Origin: Bog-473 sp052140165
Lineage (GTDB): Bacteria; Actinomycetota; Acidimicrobiia; Acidimicrobiales; RAAP-2
Direction: 5' to 3'
DNA: 64,000 nt
Assembly: GCA_052140165.1 (NCBI GenBank)
Contig: JBKQUM010000169.1
Location: 1 to 64,000, forward strand
Shown here one piece after another: positions 17,169-26,473 of this stretch (position 1 is the first letter of the stretch; each line of letters starts with the position of its first letter). A model generated the notes under the pieces. The model saw nothing but the letters and a program-made list of their open reading frames with translations, was not told where the DNA came from and did no database searches. Position numbers and translations under genes: made by a program.

Positions 17169-17861
17169 TTGCCGACATCAGCCCCGGACGACAGCGAGAG
17201 GCCGAACGGTCCTCGCTCGCTGAAGGGGACACGGACACGGGTCCGACTGCTCGAGGCGGCGAAGGAGATCTTCGAGGAGCACGGTTTCCTCGAAGCTCGC
17301 ATCTCGGACATCGCCGAGCGGGCCGGGCTCTCGCACGGCTCCTTTTACCACTACTTCGACTCCAAGGAGGAGATCTTCCGAGAGGTCGCCGCCGCCGTCG
17401 AGGAGACGCTCGGCGAACCGATGAGCGGCGTGATCCTCGATCCCGAGTCCCGCGCCACGCCGCCAGAGCGCATTCGTGAAGCGCTGCGGCGGCATCTCGA
17501 GAACTACCAGCGCGAGGCGCGGATCATCGGGGTGATTGAGCAGATGTCCCGCTACGACAAGCAGGTCAGTGCCTCTCGCCTGGAGCGCCAAGGGCACTAC
17601 TCCCGGCAGGTCGCCTCGTCCATCCGCCGTCTACAGGAGCACGGGCTCGCCGATCCCGACCTGGACCCGACGATCGCTGCCGCGGCACTCGGCGCGATGA
17701 CGGGAAGATTCCCGGAGATGTGGCTCGTGCAGGGTGCGGTCGATACCAGCATGGACACGGCCGTGGACCAATTGGCGCGGCTCTTCATCAACGCGTTGGG
17801 ACTGTCCGACCAGCGAGGCGTGAACTCGGAAGAGTCGAAGGTGAGCTCGGAACGGCTCTAG
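17169..17861 (+). CDS. TetR family transcriptional regulator
   Basis: A 230-residue TetR protein. The DNA-binding domain spans about residues 20-70 (RVRLLEAAKEIFEEHGFLEA, ISDIAERAGLSHGSFYHYFDSKEEIF). A TTG start at 17169 is supported by AAGGAG six bases upstream. The dyad at 17080-17099 probably mediates autoregulation, and the near-identical dyad in front of the ABC importer makes that operon a candidate target. Its TAG stop overlaps the stop of the convergent amidohydrolase gene through a shared CTAG. Confidence 0.88.
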   Translation: MPTSAPDDSERPNGPRSLKGTRTRVRLLEAAKEIFEEHGFLEARISDIAERAGLSHGSFYHYFDSKEEIFREVAAAVEETLGEPMSGVILDPESRATPPERIREALRRHLENYQREARIIGVIEQMSRYDKQVSASRLERQGHYSRQVASSIRRLQEHGLADPDLDPTIAAAALGAMTGRFPEMWLVQGAVDTSMDTAVDQLARLFINALGLSDQRGVNSEESKVSSERL

Positions 17862-19048
17862 ACGGTGACCCCGACGCGCATGATGCGAGCGAGATTGCCA
17901 CCCATGATCTTCTCGACGTCCTCTTCGGAGAAGCTCTTGGGCAGATGGTCGAGGTAGCTGCACGGCTCCGCCAGCCCCTCCGGGTGCGGGTAGTCCGAGC
18001 CAAAAAGAATGTGGTCGGTGCCGAGAGCGCCGGCGATCGCCTCGAGGTGGTCCTCGTGGAACGGGCTGATGTACACGTTCCGCTTGAAGGCGTCGACCGG
18101 GTTCTCGGCGAAGGCCTGCGGGATCTTGCGGTACGTGTCCTCGAGGTGGTCGAAGAGCGGTATGACCCAGTCGGCGCCGTTCTCGACGAAGGCGATCCGC
18201 AGCTCGGGAAAGCGGGTCAGCAACCCGTGGCAGGTCAGCGCTGCGGCGGCGTCCTCGGCCGGTCGCTTGCCCTGCGCCATCATGCGGAAGGAGTCGAGAC
18301 GGAAGGGCAGGAACTCAGAGGGACCCGTCCAATCGCCCAGATACCGCGAGTAGCCGCTGTCCGAGGCGTGCATGGACACCAGGATGTCGGCGTCGACCAC
18401 CCGCTGCCAGAACGGGTCGAACTCCTCGTAGGCGAACGAGCGCGAGCCGCCGTAGCCCGGCACCGGCGCGGGCCGGATGAGCACCGTCTTCGCCCCGCGC
18501 TCGAGCACCCACTCCAGCTCCTCGATCGCCTTCTCGACGATGGGAAGGGTGATGACCGGCGTGGTGAAGATCCGGTCGTGGTAGTTGAAGGTCCACTCCT
18601 CGTGGAGCCACTGGTTGAGGGAGTGGATGGCGGCGTGGGTGAGCTCGGGGTCATCGCGCATCCGTTCCTCGAGGAGACTGGCCAGCGTCGGGAACATGAG
18701 GGTCCGGTCGACACCGAGCTCGTCCATCAGCTCGAGCCGCGGCCCCGGCTCCTTGAAGGCCGGGATGGAGCGCATCGGCTCCCCGACGATCTCGCGGAAG
18801 GACTTCCCCTCGGGGTTGCCCTTGCGGAAGTACTCCTCCTGGGCACCGGGTCGGGCCACCACGTCGAACGTGGGGTTGGGGATGTACTCGCTGACGGTCC
18901 CGCGGATCATGATCTTGGTCCGCCCGTCGACCTCGACGTACCGGATCGCGCCCTTGTACTTCTCCGGCAGGTACCGGGTGAAGCTGTCACGCGTCTCGTA
19001 CAGATGGTTGTCGGCGTCGAAGACGGGGAAGTCGCATTTCCGGGCCAT
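17858..19048 (-). CDS. Amidohydrolase family 2 protein (ACMSD-like), copy 1
   Basis: A 396-residue TIM-barrel amidohydrolase of the PF04909/ACMSD type. The N-terminal FDADNHLYE replaces the usual HxH metal site with DxDNH, the mid-protein histidine is in VSMHASDSG, and the C-terminal aspartate is in FGSDYPHPEG. Such proteins act as decarboxylases or hydrolases on carboxylated, often aromatic or alicyclic, substrates. The gene at 58904-60094 encodes a close paralogue of exactly the same length. Both are preceded by the same 18-base dyad. It is divergent from a P450 gene, which suggests both are induced by the same compound. Confidence 0.88.
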   Translation of the reverse strand: MARKCDFPVFDADNHLYETRDSFTRYLPEKYKGAIRYVEVDGRTKIMIRGTVSEYIPNPTFDVVARPGAQEEYFRKGNPEGKSFREIVGEPMRSIPAFKEPGPRLELMDELGVDRTLMFPTLASLLEERMRDDPELTHAAIHSLNQWLHEEWTFNYHDRIFTTPVITLPIVEKAIEELEWVLERGAKTVLIRPAPVPGYGGSRSFAYEEFDPFWQRVVDADILVSMHASDSGYSRYLGDWTGPSEFLPFRLDSFRMMAQGKRPAEDAAAALTCHGLLTRFPELRIAFVENGADWVIPLFDHLEDTYRKIPQAFAENPVDAFKRNVYISPFHEDHLEAIAGALGTDHILFGSDYPHPEGLAEPCSYLDHLPKSFSEEDVEKIMGGNLARIMRVGVTV

Positions 19049-19067
19049 GTCTGCTCCACCTCGCTAA

Positions 19068-19085
19068 ATTGACAGTGACGTCAAT
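19068..19085. promoter_or_regulatory. Shared dyad between amidohydrolase copy 1 and a P450 gene
   Basis: ATTGACAGTGACGTCAAT has 6-base arms (ATTGAC/GTCAAT) around a 6-base spacer. The same sequence with only the two bases at spacer positions 2-3 changed occurs before amidohydrolase copy 2. It is 20 bases upstream of the amidohydrolase ATG and 113 bases before the P450 start. A further small dyad, TGGAAACAATTCCA, lies at 19088-19101. Confidence 0.6.
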
Positions 19086-19198
19086 ATTGGAAACAATTCC
19101 AGCCTCAAGTTAGTGTATTGCCGGCTCCGGAGTCAAAGACCCACACGCAGGGCGGACCCGAGCGTGGGGCCGGGCCGAAAAGAGAAGGGGTGCTGCGG

Positions 19199-20404
19199 TT
19201 GACGCTGAACGGCGAGCGCGAGGTCTCCTACGACCCTTACGACTTCGAGATCGACGCCGATCCCTACCCCGTGTGGAGACGTCTGCGCGACGAAGCCCCG
19301 CTCTATTACAACGAGAAGTACGACTTCTTCGCGCTCAGCCGCTACGAGGACGTGGATCGGGGCCTGCTCGACTGGAACACGTTCCGCTCGGGTCACGGCT
19401 CCATCCTCGAGCTCATCAGGGCCGACATCGAGATCCCATCGGGGGTGATCCTCTTCGAGGACCCCCCCATCCACCACATCCACCGCTCCCTGATGTCGCG
19501 GGTGTTCACCCCGAGGAAGATCGCCGAGCTCGAGCCGAAGGTCCGTGAGTTCTGCCGTCGTTCGCTCGAGCCGCTGGTGGGATCCGGGCACTTCGACTTC
19601 ATCGGCGACCTCGGGGCGCAGATGCCCATGCGGACGATCGGGTATCTCCTCGGGATCCCCGAAGAGGATCAGGAGGCGATCCGGGACCAGCTCGACGAGG
19701 GCCTCCGGCTGCACGAGGACGGGGACGCCGACAGTCGAGTGGCGGAGGAGATAGCAACGCAGGGAAAGATGTTCGCCGAGTACATCGACTGGCGGGCGAC
19801 GCACCCTTCGGACGATCTCATGACCCAGCTCTTGAACGCCGAGTTCGAGGACGAGACCGGCACTCGCCGCAAGCTCGGTCGCGAGGAGCTGCTCAATTTC
19901 GTCAGCCTCCTCGCCGGGGCGGGGAACGAGACCACCACCCGGCTCATCGGATGGACCGGCAAGATCCTCGGTGAGCACCCCGACCAGCGTCGTGAGCTCG
20001 CGGCGGACCGATCGCTGATCCCCAACGCGATCGAGGAGACACTGCGGTACGAGGCACCGTCGCCGGTGCAGGCTCGCTACGTCGCTCGCGAGACCGAGCA
20101 CTACGGCGTGACGATCGCCGAGGGCAGCGTCATGGTGCTGCTGAACGGCTCGGGCAACCGCGACGAGCGGCGGTTCCGGGATGCAGACCGATTCGACATT
20201 CATCGAGACATCGGCCGGCACCTGAGCTTCGGCTTCGGCATCCACCTGTGTCTGGGCGCCGCGCTCGCCCGGCTCGAGGGTCGCGTTGCTCTCGACGAGG
20301 TGCTGAACCGGTTTCCCGATTGGCAGGTGGATTACGAGAAGGCCGTCCAGGCGCGTACCTCCACCGTCAGGGGTTGGGAGAAGCTCCCCGTCCTCACGTC
20401 CTGA
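19199..20404 (+). CDS. Cytochrome P450, paralogue A
   Basis: A 401-residue soluble bacterial class I P450. The oxygen-binding helix I motif is AGAGNETTTR, the ExxR pair is in EETLRYE, and the heme-thiolate loop is FGFGIHLCLGAALAR. The TTG at 19199 is chosen because the protein then aligns from its first residues with the paralogue at 41034-42230 (TLNGEREVSYDPYDF versus TVQNASDVYYDPYDV) and GAAGGGG precedes it. No ferredoxin or reductase gene is nearby, so redox partners must come from elsewhere. It is divergent from amidohydrolase copy 1 and convergent with mmsA. The substrate is unknown; the neighbours suggest a hydrophobic carboxylated or alicyclic compound. Confidence 0.92.
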   Translation: MTLNGEREVSYDPYDFEIDADPYPVWRRLRDEAPLYYNEKYDFFALSRYEDVDRGLLDWNTFRSGHGSILELIRADIEIPSGVILFEDPPIHHIHRSLMSRVFTPRKIAELEPKVREFCRRSLEPLVGSGHFDFIGDLGAQMPMRTIGYLLGIPEEDQEAIRDQLDEGLRLHEDGDADSRVAEEIATQGKMFAEYIDWRATHPSDDLMTQLLNAEFEDETGTRRKLGREELLNFVSLLAGAGNETTTRLIGWTGKILGEHPDQRRELAADRSLIPNAIEETLRYEAPSPVQARYVARETEHYGVTIAEGSVMVLLNGSGNRDERRFRDADRFDIHRDIGRHLSFGFGIHLCLGAALARLEGRVALDEVLNRFPDWQVDYEKAVQARTSTVRGWEKLPVLTS

Positions 20405-20414
20405 CGGAATCCGG

Positions 20415-21899
20415 CTACCGGGTCGAAGGAAAGCCGAGGTCGATCGCGCTCTCGGCCGGCTCCGGCCAGCGAGAGGTGACCACCTTGGGCCGGGTGTAGA
20501 AGCGGACCCCTTCAGGGCCATAGATCGGCGAGTCGCCGAAGAGGGACTCCTTCCAGCCGCCGAAGGAGTAGAAGGCCACCGGCACGGGGATCGGGACGTT
20601 GATGCCCACCATGCCGACGGTGACCTCACGTTCGAATCGTCGGGCTGTGCCGCCGTCGCGGGTGAAGAGCGCGACCCCGTTGCCGTAAGGGTTGGCGTTC
20701 ACGAGGGCCACCGCGTCGTCGAAGTTCGCCATGCGTACGACACCCAGGACCGGGCCGAAGATCTCGTCGTCGTAGAGCCGCATGCCCGGCTTGACCTCGT
20801 CGATCAGGGAGCAGCCGGTGAAGAAGCCCTGGCTCCACGTGTGGGAAGATCCGTCGACCACGACACGCGCGCCCTCTTCGGTCGCGCCGAGGACGTAGGA
20901 CGCGACCCGATCACGGTGTTCGGCCGTCACGAGTGGCCCCATCATGGACGCAGGGTCGTCCCCCGGGCCGACGACGACATCTCGGATCCTGGATGAGATC
21001 GCATCGACCAGGGGGTCTGCGACGGACCCGACCGCGACGACGATCGAGATCGCCATGCATCGCTCCCCCGCCGATCCGTAGGCCGCCGACACCGCAGCGT
21101 CGGCGGCCGCATCGACGTCGGCGTCGGGCATGACGACCATGTGGTTCTTGGCACCTCCGAGCGCTTGCACCCTTTTGCCGTTGCGCGTGCCCGTCTCGTA
21201 GACGTGACGGGCCACAGGCGTGCTGCCGACGAACGACACCGCATCGACACCAGGGTGGGCCAACAGCGCGTCGACCGCTTCCACGTCACCCTGCAGCACG
21301 TTGAACACCCCGTCCGGGAACCCTGCCTCCTGCACCAACTCGGCCAGCAGCAGGGACGGTGACGGATCCTTCTCAGAGGGCTTCAGTATGAACGCATTGC
21401 CACAGGCCAGAGCGTTCGCCGTCATCCACAGCGGAACCATCACGGGGAAGTTGAAGGGCGTGATGCCGGCCACCACCCCGAGCGGATGGAGAACCGTGTG
21501 GACGTCGACCCCGCTCGACACCTCGGAGCTGTGAGAGCCCTTGAGCATCTGTGGCACGCCACATGCGAACTCGACGCACTCGAGACCGCGCGCCACCTCA
21601 CCCGCGGCATCGGACAGGACTTTTCCGTGCTCCTGGCTGACGAGCGTCGCCAGGTCGTCGCGGTGGGCCACCAGGAGCTCCCTCAAACGGAACAACCTGT
21701 CGGTTCGCTGGCCCAGGGCTGACTGCTGCCACCGACCGGCAGCCTCAGCCGCGCACCGCACGACGGCCGCCGTCTCGGCCGCCGATGCCAGGTCCACCGT
21801 CTTGGTCTGCACGCCGAGGGCGGGATCGAAGACGGGGGCGACGCGTCCCGATGTCCCCGGGGTTCGCCGACCACCAACCCAGTGCTCTATGGAATCCAC
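20415..21899 (-). CDS. mmsA: Methylmalonate-semialdehyde dehydrogenase (CoA-acylating)
   Basis: A 494-residue aldehyde dehydrogenase of the MmsA group. It should convert methylmalonate or malonate semialdehyde plus CoA and NAD+ to propionyl- or acetyl-CoA. Key features are the ITPFNFPVMVPLWM segment, ALGGAKNHMVVMPDAD in place of the usual ELGGK, the catalytic cysteine in GSAGERCMA, and the C-terminal FGGWKESLFGD. These are MmsA hallmarks, in the final steps of valine and pyrimidine catabolism. It stands alone on the minus strand, convergent with a P450 gene and divergent from a TetR gene with a dyad at 22039-22056. Confidence 0.92.
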   Translation of the reverse strand: MDSIEHWVGGRRTPGTSGRVAPVFDPALGVQTKTVDLASAAETAAVVRCAAEAAGRWQQSALGQRTDRLFRLRELLVAHRDDLATLVSQEHGKVLSDAAGEVARGLECVEFACGVPQMLKGSHSSEVSSGVDVHTVLHPLGVVAGITPFNFPVMVPLWMTANALACGNAFILKPSEKDPSPSLLLAELVQEAGFPDGVFNVLQGDVEAVDALLAHPGVDAVSFVGSTPVARHVYETGTRNGKRVQALGGAKNHMVVMPDADVDAAADAAVSAAYGSAGERCMAISIVVAVGSVADPLVDAISSRIRDVVVGPGDDPASMMGPLVTAEHRDRVASYVLGATEEGARVVVDGSSHTWSQGFFTGCSLIDEVKPGMRLYDDEIFGPVLGVVRMANFDDAVALVNANPYGNGVALFTRDGGTARRFEREVTVGMVGINVPIPVPVAFYSFGGWKESLFGDSPIYGPEGVRFYTRPKVVTSRWPEPAESAIDLGFPSTR

Positions 21900-22038
21900 T
21901 TCGGCCCTCCGGTCAGTTCCACCCTTGCCGCCGAGGGTCCCCGCGTCGGGACCAGCATGCTCACACGTCGGGGCACCCGAGGCCAGCTTCGGTCGCCGGC
22001 TCGCACCGGCACGCCCTCCAGAGACACGGAGTCGACGT

Positions 22039-22056
22039 AAGCGAACACTTGCTTAT
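22039..22056. promoter_or_regulatory. TetR operator-like dyad between mmsA and a TetR gene
   Basis: TAAGCGAACACTTGCTTA has perfectly matched 5-base ends (TAAGC/GCTTA) around an 8-base centre, a layout typical of TetR sites. It lies 76 bases before the TetR start and 140 bases before the divergent mmsA start. It could regulate either gene. Confidence 0.5.
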
Positions 22057-22131
22057 CCTAGGCACGAGGCCGCTATTGTGACGCCGTGCACCTGACAACC
22101 GTGACCGGTCGAGGTGGCGCCAGGGGGATCG

Positions 22132-22803
22132 GTGGCTGAAGAGGCGGCCCGGAACGGGCCGAGCGGCCCGAAGCCACAGCGTCGCCTCAAGGCCGACGCA
22201 CGCAGAAGCTCGATTCTCGAAGCCGCCCGGGCCGCCTTCAGCAAGACCGGCGACGTGAACGGGACGACCGTGAAGGTCATCGCCGAGTACGGCGGGATCA
22301 GCGAAGGCGTCATCTATCGCCATTTCGACAGCAAGGATCAGTTGTTCTACGAGGCGGTGGTGGACCCACTTCGGACGGCGGTGGACAACATCGTCGCCGC
22401 CAGCGACCTCGTGGACGCCGACATCCCCTTCACGCCCGAACAGCAAGTGGAGGAGCTCAACGGCCTCTACCGTCAACTGATCTCCACCCTGGAGGAAACC
22501 CTCCCCCTTCTCGGCCTTGTCCTGTTCGGCGATCCGAAGATGGCCAAGCGCTTCTTCGACGAGCACTTCGTGGTCGCCATGGACCGGCTGGCAGATGCCT
22601 GGCGTCAGCTCGTGGACCGCTACGGATTTCAATTCGAGTCACCCGAAATCTCGGCTCGGGCAGTCATGGGGATCGCTCTGATGCTTGCCATCGAAGGCCA
22701 TCACGACAAGGGATTCGACGGCGATCGTGCCATCGCACTGGCGAGCAAGGGAACGATGAACGGGTTCTTCCCCCTGACTGTTGCGAACCGTCAAAGCCAC
22801 TGA
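22132..22803 (+). CDS. TetR family transcriptional regulator
   Basis: A 223-residue TetR protein. The DNA-binding domain includes RRSSILEAARAAFSKTGDVN and IAEYGGISEGVIYRHFDSKDQLF. The GTG at 22132 has AGGGGGA at ribosome-binding distance; an in-frame GTG at 22114 lacks one. It heads a plus-strand series of six genes and is divergent from mmsA. The dyad at 22039-22056 is the likely autoregulatory site. Confidence 0.88.
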   Translation: MAEEAARNGPSGPKPQRRLKADARRSSILEAARAAFSKTGDVNGTTVKVIAEYGGISEGVIYRHFDSKDQLFYEAVVDPLRTAVDNIVAASDLVDADIPFTPEQQVEELNGLYRQLISTLEETLPLLGLVLFGDPKMAKRFFDEHFVVAMDRLADAWRQLVDRYGFQFESPEISARAVMGIALMLAIEGHHDKGFDGDRAIALASKGTMNGFFPLTVANRQSH

Positions 22804-22863
22804 TTCACGCTCGACCCATGGCAACCACAACGGTCAACGGGCTCTGAGGGGCGGACAGCAGCC

Positions 22864-24180
22864 GTGCCATCCACGCAACCCGATGACGGCGCCATGGAAC
22901 GCGTCCCCTGCCCCTTCACGGCTCGTGCCACGTGGGCGGGAGAGCTGGTCGCCCAGTCGTCGTCGGTGTTCCAGGTGGGGCGACCCGGTCAGCCCCCGTT
23001 CCTGCTCTTTCCCATGGGGGACGTGCGGCTCGGCGCGTTCCATCGCGACCAGGCTGCCCATGCCCCGTTCCCCGTCGAGGGGGGCGAAATGTGGAGCACG
23101 GAGGCACCCGGCCGCATGTCCGCGGTGGCGACCACGGAGTGGCAGAACCGTGCTGTCGACGCCGTCGACGGCCGGGGCGTGCTGCAGACGTTCGCCCACG
23201 CACCGGCTCCGCACGAGTGGTTGGCGGGATTCGCCACCTTCGATCACCGACGGGTCGTCATCGAACTCGTGGACCCCATGGGTGAAGCCGATCCGCGCGG
23301 TGTCACGGTCAAGCGCTTCCCCACCTGGGGAGACGCCGCGCGACTCATCGACGTCCTCAATGTCGCTCCCGCCGGAGAGCGCCGGTACACCGGCCTTCCT
23401 CGAACCAGCCATCACCGGCCGGTCGTGGAGGGCAGCCAGATGCTCGGCCAGGCCATCGTGGCAGCCGGCCGTCATGCTCCGGGCCGCCGTGCCGTCTCCG
23501 CCCACATGGTCTTCGTACGCGCGGCCGACGCGGCAGAGCCGCTGTGCTTCGAAGTCGAGCCGGTGAGCGAAGGAAGGTCGTTCACGGCTCTGAGGGTCGA
23601 CGCACTTCAAACGGGACGGCGATGCGCCACTGCGACCCTGCTGCTCGACGTGACCGCACCCGACCTCATTCGCCACTCCATCGCTCGGCCCGACGTGCCC
23701 GGCCCCTATGCATGCGAGTCGTACGACATGTCGGTGACCGGGCGGGACATCCGTGTGGTCGGCGGCGCCTACAGGGACGACCCCGGTGCACCGGTCGGAC
23801 CGCCGGTCCTCGATGCCTGGGTGCGGTTCAGCGAGGTCCCCGAAGACCCCTATCTGCATGCGGGCCTGTTGGCACAGTTCACGGGGCATATGTCCATCGC
23901 TGCCGCCATGCGCCCGCATCACGGCGTGGGGCAGCACCAGGCTCACCGCACCATCTCGACGGCGATCAACGCCATCAGCTTGTCCCTTCACGCCGACGTC
24001 CACGCCGACCAATGGATGCTCTACCACCATGTGTCGACGTTTGCCGGCGACGGCATGACCCGCTCGGAATGCCGCGTGCACGACGAGGAGGGACGTCTCC
24101 TGGCCTCGTTCTCGGTCGACGCCATGGTCCGGGCCTTTGAGCAGCAGGCGGCACCACCTGACGATCGGAGGGCATTGTGA
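22864..24180 (+). CDS. DUF427-TesB thioesterase fusion protein
   Basis: A 438-residue two-part protein. Residues 15 to about 150 resemble DUF427: LVAQSSSVFQVGRPGQPPFL followed by FPMGDVR, and later EWLAGFATFDHRRVVIELVD. Residues from about 165 form a TesB-like double-hotdog acyl-CoA thioesterase (VEGSQMLGQAIVAAGRHAPG, MSIAAAMRPHHGVGQ, FSVDAMVRAF), related to the protein at 4581-5414. Acyl-CoA hydrolysis is expected from the second part; the role of DUF427 is unknown. The start is uncertain: GTG at 22864, or the ATG at 22894. The following DUF427 gene overlaps it by four bases (GTGA), which supports a joint function. Confidence 0.82.
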   Translation: MPSTQPDDGAMERVPCPFTARATWAGELVAQSSSVFQVGRPGQPPFLLFPMGDVRLGAFHRDQAAHAPFPVEGGEMWSTEAPGRMSAVATTEWQNRAVDAVDGRGVLQTFAHAPAPHEWLAGFATFDHRRVVIELVDPMGEADPRGVTVKRFPTWGDAARLIDVLNVAPAGERRYTGLPRTSHHRPVVEGSQMLGQAIVAAGRHAPGRRAVSAHMVFVRAADAAEPLCFEVEPVSEGRSFTALRVDALQTGRRCATATLLLDVTAPDLIRHSIARPDVPGPYACESYDMSVTGRDIRVVGGAYRDDPGAPVGPPVLDAWVRFSEVPEDPYLHAGLLAQFTGHMSIAAAMRPHHGVGQHQAHRTISTAINAISLSLHADVHADQWMLYHHVSTFAGDGMTRSECRVHDEEGRLLASFSVDAMVRAFEQQAAPPDDRRAL

Positions 24181-24881
24181 GCCTCACCACCGGACGAGGA
24201 CCCCTGAGCGCCAACCCGGCAGGGCGCTTCAACCAGGCCGTGCCCGCCGGCCTGGTGTACGTGGAACCCTTCCCGCGCCGGGTGCGCGGCGTCATCGCCG
24301 GGACGGTCGTGCTGGACAGCGAGCAGGTCCTGTTGGTGCACCGCCCCGCACATCCCCCGGCCTACGCCTTCCCGTCCGGCGCCGCGACCCGGGTCAGCAG
24401 CGAAGCCGAGCCCGAGGCGGACGGCTACGTCCGGGTGGCGTGGGACGCGGTCGACTCCTGGTACGAGGAGGAGGAACAGGTCTTCATGCATCCCCGGAAT
24501 CCGTACCATCGGGTCGACTGCATCCCCACGAGTCGCCGGCTACGGGTCGCGTTGGGCGACGTCGTGATCGTGGACTCCACAGAGACCATCGGCGTGTACG
24601 AGACCTGCCTGGCGCCCCGCCTGTACGTACATCGTGAGCAGGTCCTCGCGGATGTCCTCAGACCCAGTGCCACCACGACCTACTGCCCCTACAAGGGAAC
24701 AGCCTCGTACTGGTCCGCCTCCGTCGGCGAAGAGGTCGAGCCCGACGTCGCCTGGTCCTACGACACGCCGCACTCGGAATGCCGGGCCATAGCGAATCAC
24801 TTGAGTTTCGACGACACGAAGATCAGCGTGGCGGCCGCGCTGCCCCATTGGCCCGAGCGGAGCCAGACCGGCGCGGGGTGA
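24177..24881 (+). CDS. Tandem DUF427 domain protein
   Basis: A 234-residue protein of two DUF427 repeats. The first (about residues 25-105) has VLLVHRPAHPPAYAFPSG and VAWDAVDSWYEEEEQVF. The second (about 115-225) has LYVHREQVLADVLRPSATTT, the hallmark YCPYKGTASYWSA and VAWSYDTPHSEC. The first repeat lacks the YCPYKG block, so the two halves are not equivalent. DUF427 has no established function. The GTG start overlaps the preceding fusion gene. A short hairpin (GGCAC-CTTCAT-GTGCC, 24923-24938) lies in the 98-base gap before the next gene. Confidence 0.82.
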   Translation: MSLTTGRGPLSANPAGRFNQAVPAGLVYVEPFPRRVRGVIAGTVVLDSEQVLLVHRPAHPPAYAFPSGAATRVSSEAEPEADGYVRVAWDAVDSWYEEEEQVFMHPRNPYHRVDCIPTSRRLRVALGDVVIVDSTETIGVYETCLAPRLYVHREQVLADVLRPSATTTYCPYKGTASYWSASVGEEVEPDVAWSYDTPHSECRAIANHLSFDDTKISVAAALPHWPERSQTGAG

Positions 24882-24979
24882 CCGGTGGCCTGACCGCCGC
24901 GGCAGGGAAGGGCGGAGGAGAAGGCACCTTCATGTGCCGGTAGCTTTCCCGTGAGACATGGAAGAGAGGGAGGACGAAC

Positions 24980-25699
24980 TTGGCGACGTACGTACTGGTG
25001 CACGGCGGAGGCCACGGGGGGTGGTGTTACCAACGCGTCGCACGACTCCTGCGCGCCGCAGGGCACGAGGTCTACGCCCCCACCCTGAGCGGCCTCGGCG
25101 AACGGTCACATCTCCTCAGCGCCGACGTGGACCTGGACATGCACATCACGGACATCACCGCCGTACTGCACTACGAAGACCTGCGCGACGTGATCCTCGT
25201 CGGCCACAGCTACGGCGGGATGGTGATCACCGGCGTCGCCGACAGGGCCTCGGACAGAGTCGGACGCCTGGTGTATCTCGACGCAGCCAACCCCGTGAAC
25301 GGGCAGTCCCTCAAGGATGTCGCCGGGCCGGTCATCGAGGCCGCCCGACCGGCGGGTGCCGTGATCGACGGAATGGAGCTGGTACTCCTTCCCGCACCGG
25401 AGGCGGGGGTGTTCTACGGGGTCACCGATCCGGAGGATCTGGCGTGGATGGCCGACCGGCTGACCGGGCATCCCTGGAAGTGCTTCGAGCAGCCACTCGA
25501 CCTCACCAACGAGGAGGTCCTCTGGGCGATACCGCAGTACCACATCGTCTGCACCTCGACGTTGGCGACGCGGGATGCAGGTCTCATGGCGAAGGCCCGC
25601 TCCGAGAATCGCCTGTGGGACATCAACACGGGCCATGATCTGATGATCACCGAGCCGGACGCGGTCGCGGCAGCTCTCCTGCAGGTCGCGGCAAGATGA
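24980..25699 (+). CDS. Alpha/beta hydrolase (EstC/pyrethroid hydrolase-like)
   Basis: A 239-residue serine hydrolase. It opens directly with the oxyanion-hole motif VLVHGGGHGGWCYQRV; the nucleophile elbow is GHSYGG (Ser near residue 76) and the catalytic histidine is in NTGHDLMITEPD near the C-terminus. This compact form matches EstC and salicylate- or pyrethroid-esterase-like proteins. The TTG at 24980 is supported by GGGAGG seven bases upstream. It overlaps the next gene by an ATGA junction. An ester or lactone is the probable substrate. Confidence 0.87.
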   Translation: MATYVLVHGGGHGGWCYQRVARLLRAAGHEVYAPTLSGLGERSHLLSADVDLDMHITDITAVLHYEDLRDVILVGHSYGGMVITGVADRASDRVGRLVYLDAANPVNGQSLKDVAGPVIEAARPAGAVIDGMELVLLPAPEAGVFYGVTDPEDLAWMADRLTGHPWKCFEQPLDLTNEEVLWAIPQYHIVCTSTLATRDAGLMAKARSENRLWDINTGHDLMITEPDAVAAALLQVAAR

Positions 25700-26460
25700 G
25701 ATCAGAACGCCCTGCGCCGCACATGCTGAGCGAACTCGGCTTCGCGGCGACACGGGTCGGCGAGCACTTCGAAGGCAACGCCACGATCGTCCCCGACATG
25801 TGCGTTCCGGGCACCGCTCATTTGAGGACGTCACTCCTCGCCACGTGGGCTGACCACCTCTCCGGCCTGCTCGCCGTGACGGTCGTCGCCCCGCAGGTTC
25901 CCGTCACCTTGGGCCTGGAGGTGCATCTCTTTTCCCCCCCACCGGGCTCGGGGACGATCCGGTGCGTCGGCACGACGCTCAAGGCAGGGCGGTCGATCTT
26001 CATGGCAAGCGTCGAATTCAGCGCCAGGGGAGGCGAACCCGTCGCGGTCAGTACAGGGTCGTTCATGACGGCACCTGATCCAACTCTTCGCCTGCCGTCC
26101 ACGCTGAGCTTCGACGGGCCGCAGCCCGAGCTGCGTCTGCAAGTCCCCTGGGCGGAGCGCGCGGGCTGCGAACGGCGTGAACCGGGTGTGGCTGTTCTGC
26201 CGCGTTCGGACGACGGGCTCAATTCGTCCAACACGGTCAACGGAGGACTGATCGCTCTGGTCGCGGAGGAGGCGGCGCTGTCCTTGTCGCCCGCTTCGAT
26301 CCTGTCATCGCTCAGCCTTCGGTATCTGCGCCCGATACGTGTCGGTCCGGCCGTGGCGAACGCTGAAGCGCGGTCCGGACTCGTGCAGATAGAAGTGCGG
26401 GACGCCGGGAGTGACAACCGCCTTTCGGTGCTCGCCACCGCCAGGTACTTCGACCGATGA
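25696..26460 (+). CDS. Double-hotdog thioesterase-like protein
   Basis: A 254-residue protein with two apparent hotdog halves. The first contains MCVPGTAHLRTSLLATWADHL and a strand VEFSARGGEPVAVSTGSFM; the second contains TVNGGLIALVAEEAALSL and SLSLRYLRPIRVGPAVANAE, a pattern of PaaI-type thioesterases. Catalytic residues cannot be assigned with confidence. Its start overlaps the hydrolase stop (ATGA), so both are probably translated together. It may be a thioesterase or a binding protein for an acyl-CoA intermediate. Confidence 0.72.
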   Translation: MRSERPAPHMLSELGFAATRVGEHFEGNATIVPDMCVPGTAHLRTSLLATWADHLSGLLAVTVVAPQVPVTLGLEVHLFSPPPGSGTIRCVGTTLKAGRSIFMASVEFSARGGEPVAVSTGSFMTAPDPTLRLPSTLSFDGPQPELRLQVPWAERAGCERREPGVAVLPRSDDGLNSSNTVNGGLIALVAEEAALSLSPASILSSLSLRYLRPIRVGPAVANAEARSGLVQIEVRDAGSDNRLSVLATARYFDR

Positions 26461-26473
26461 ATATTCTCTGCTG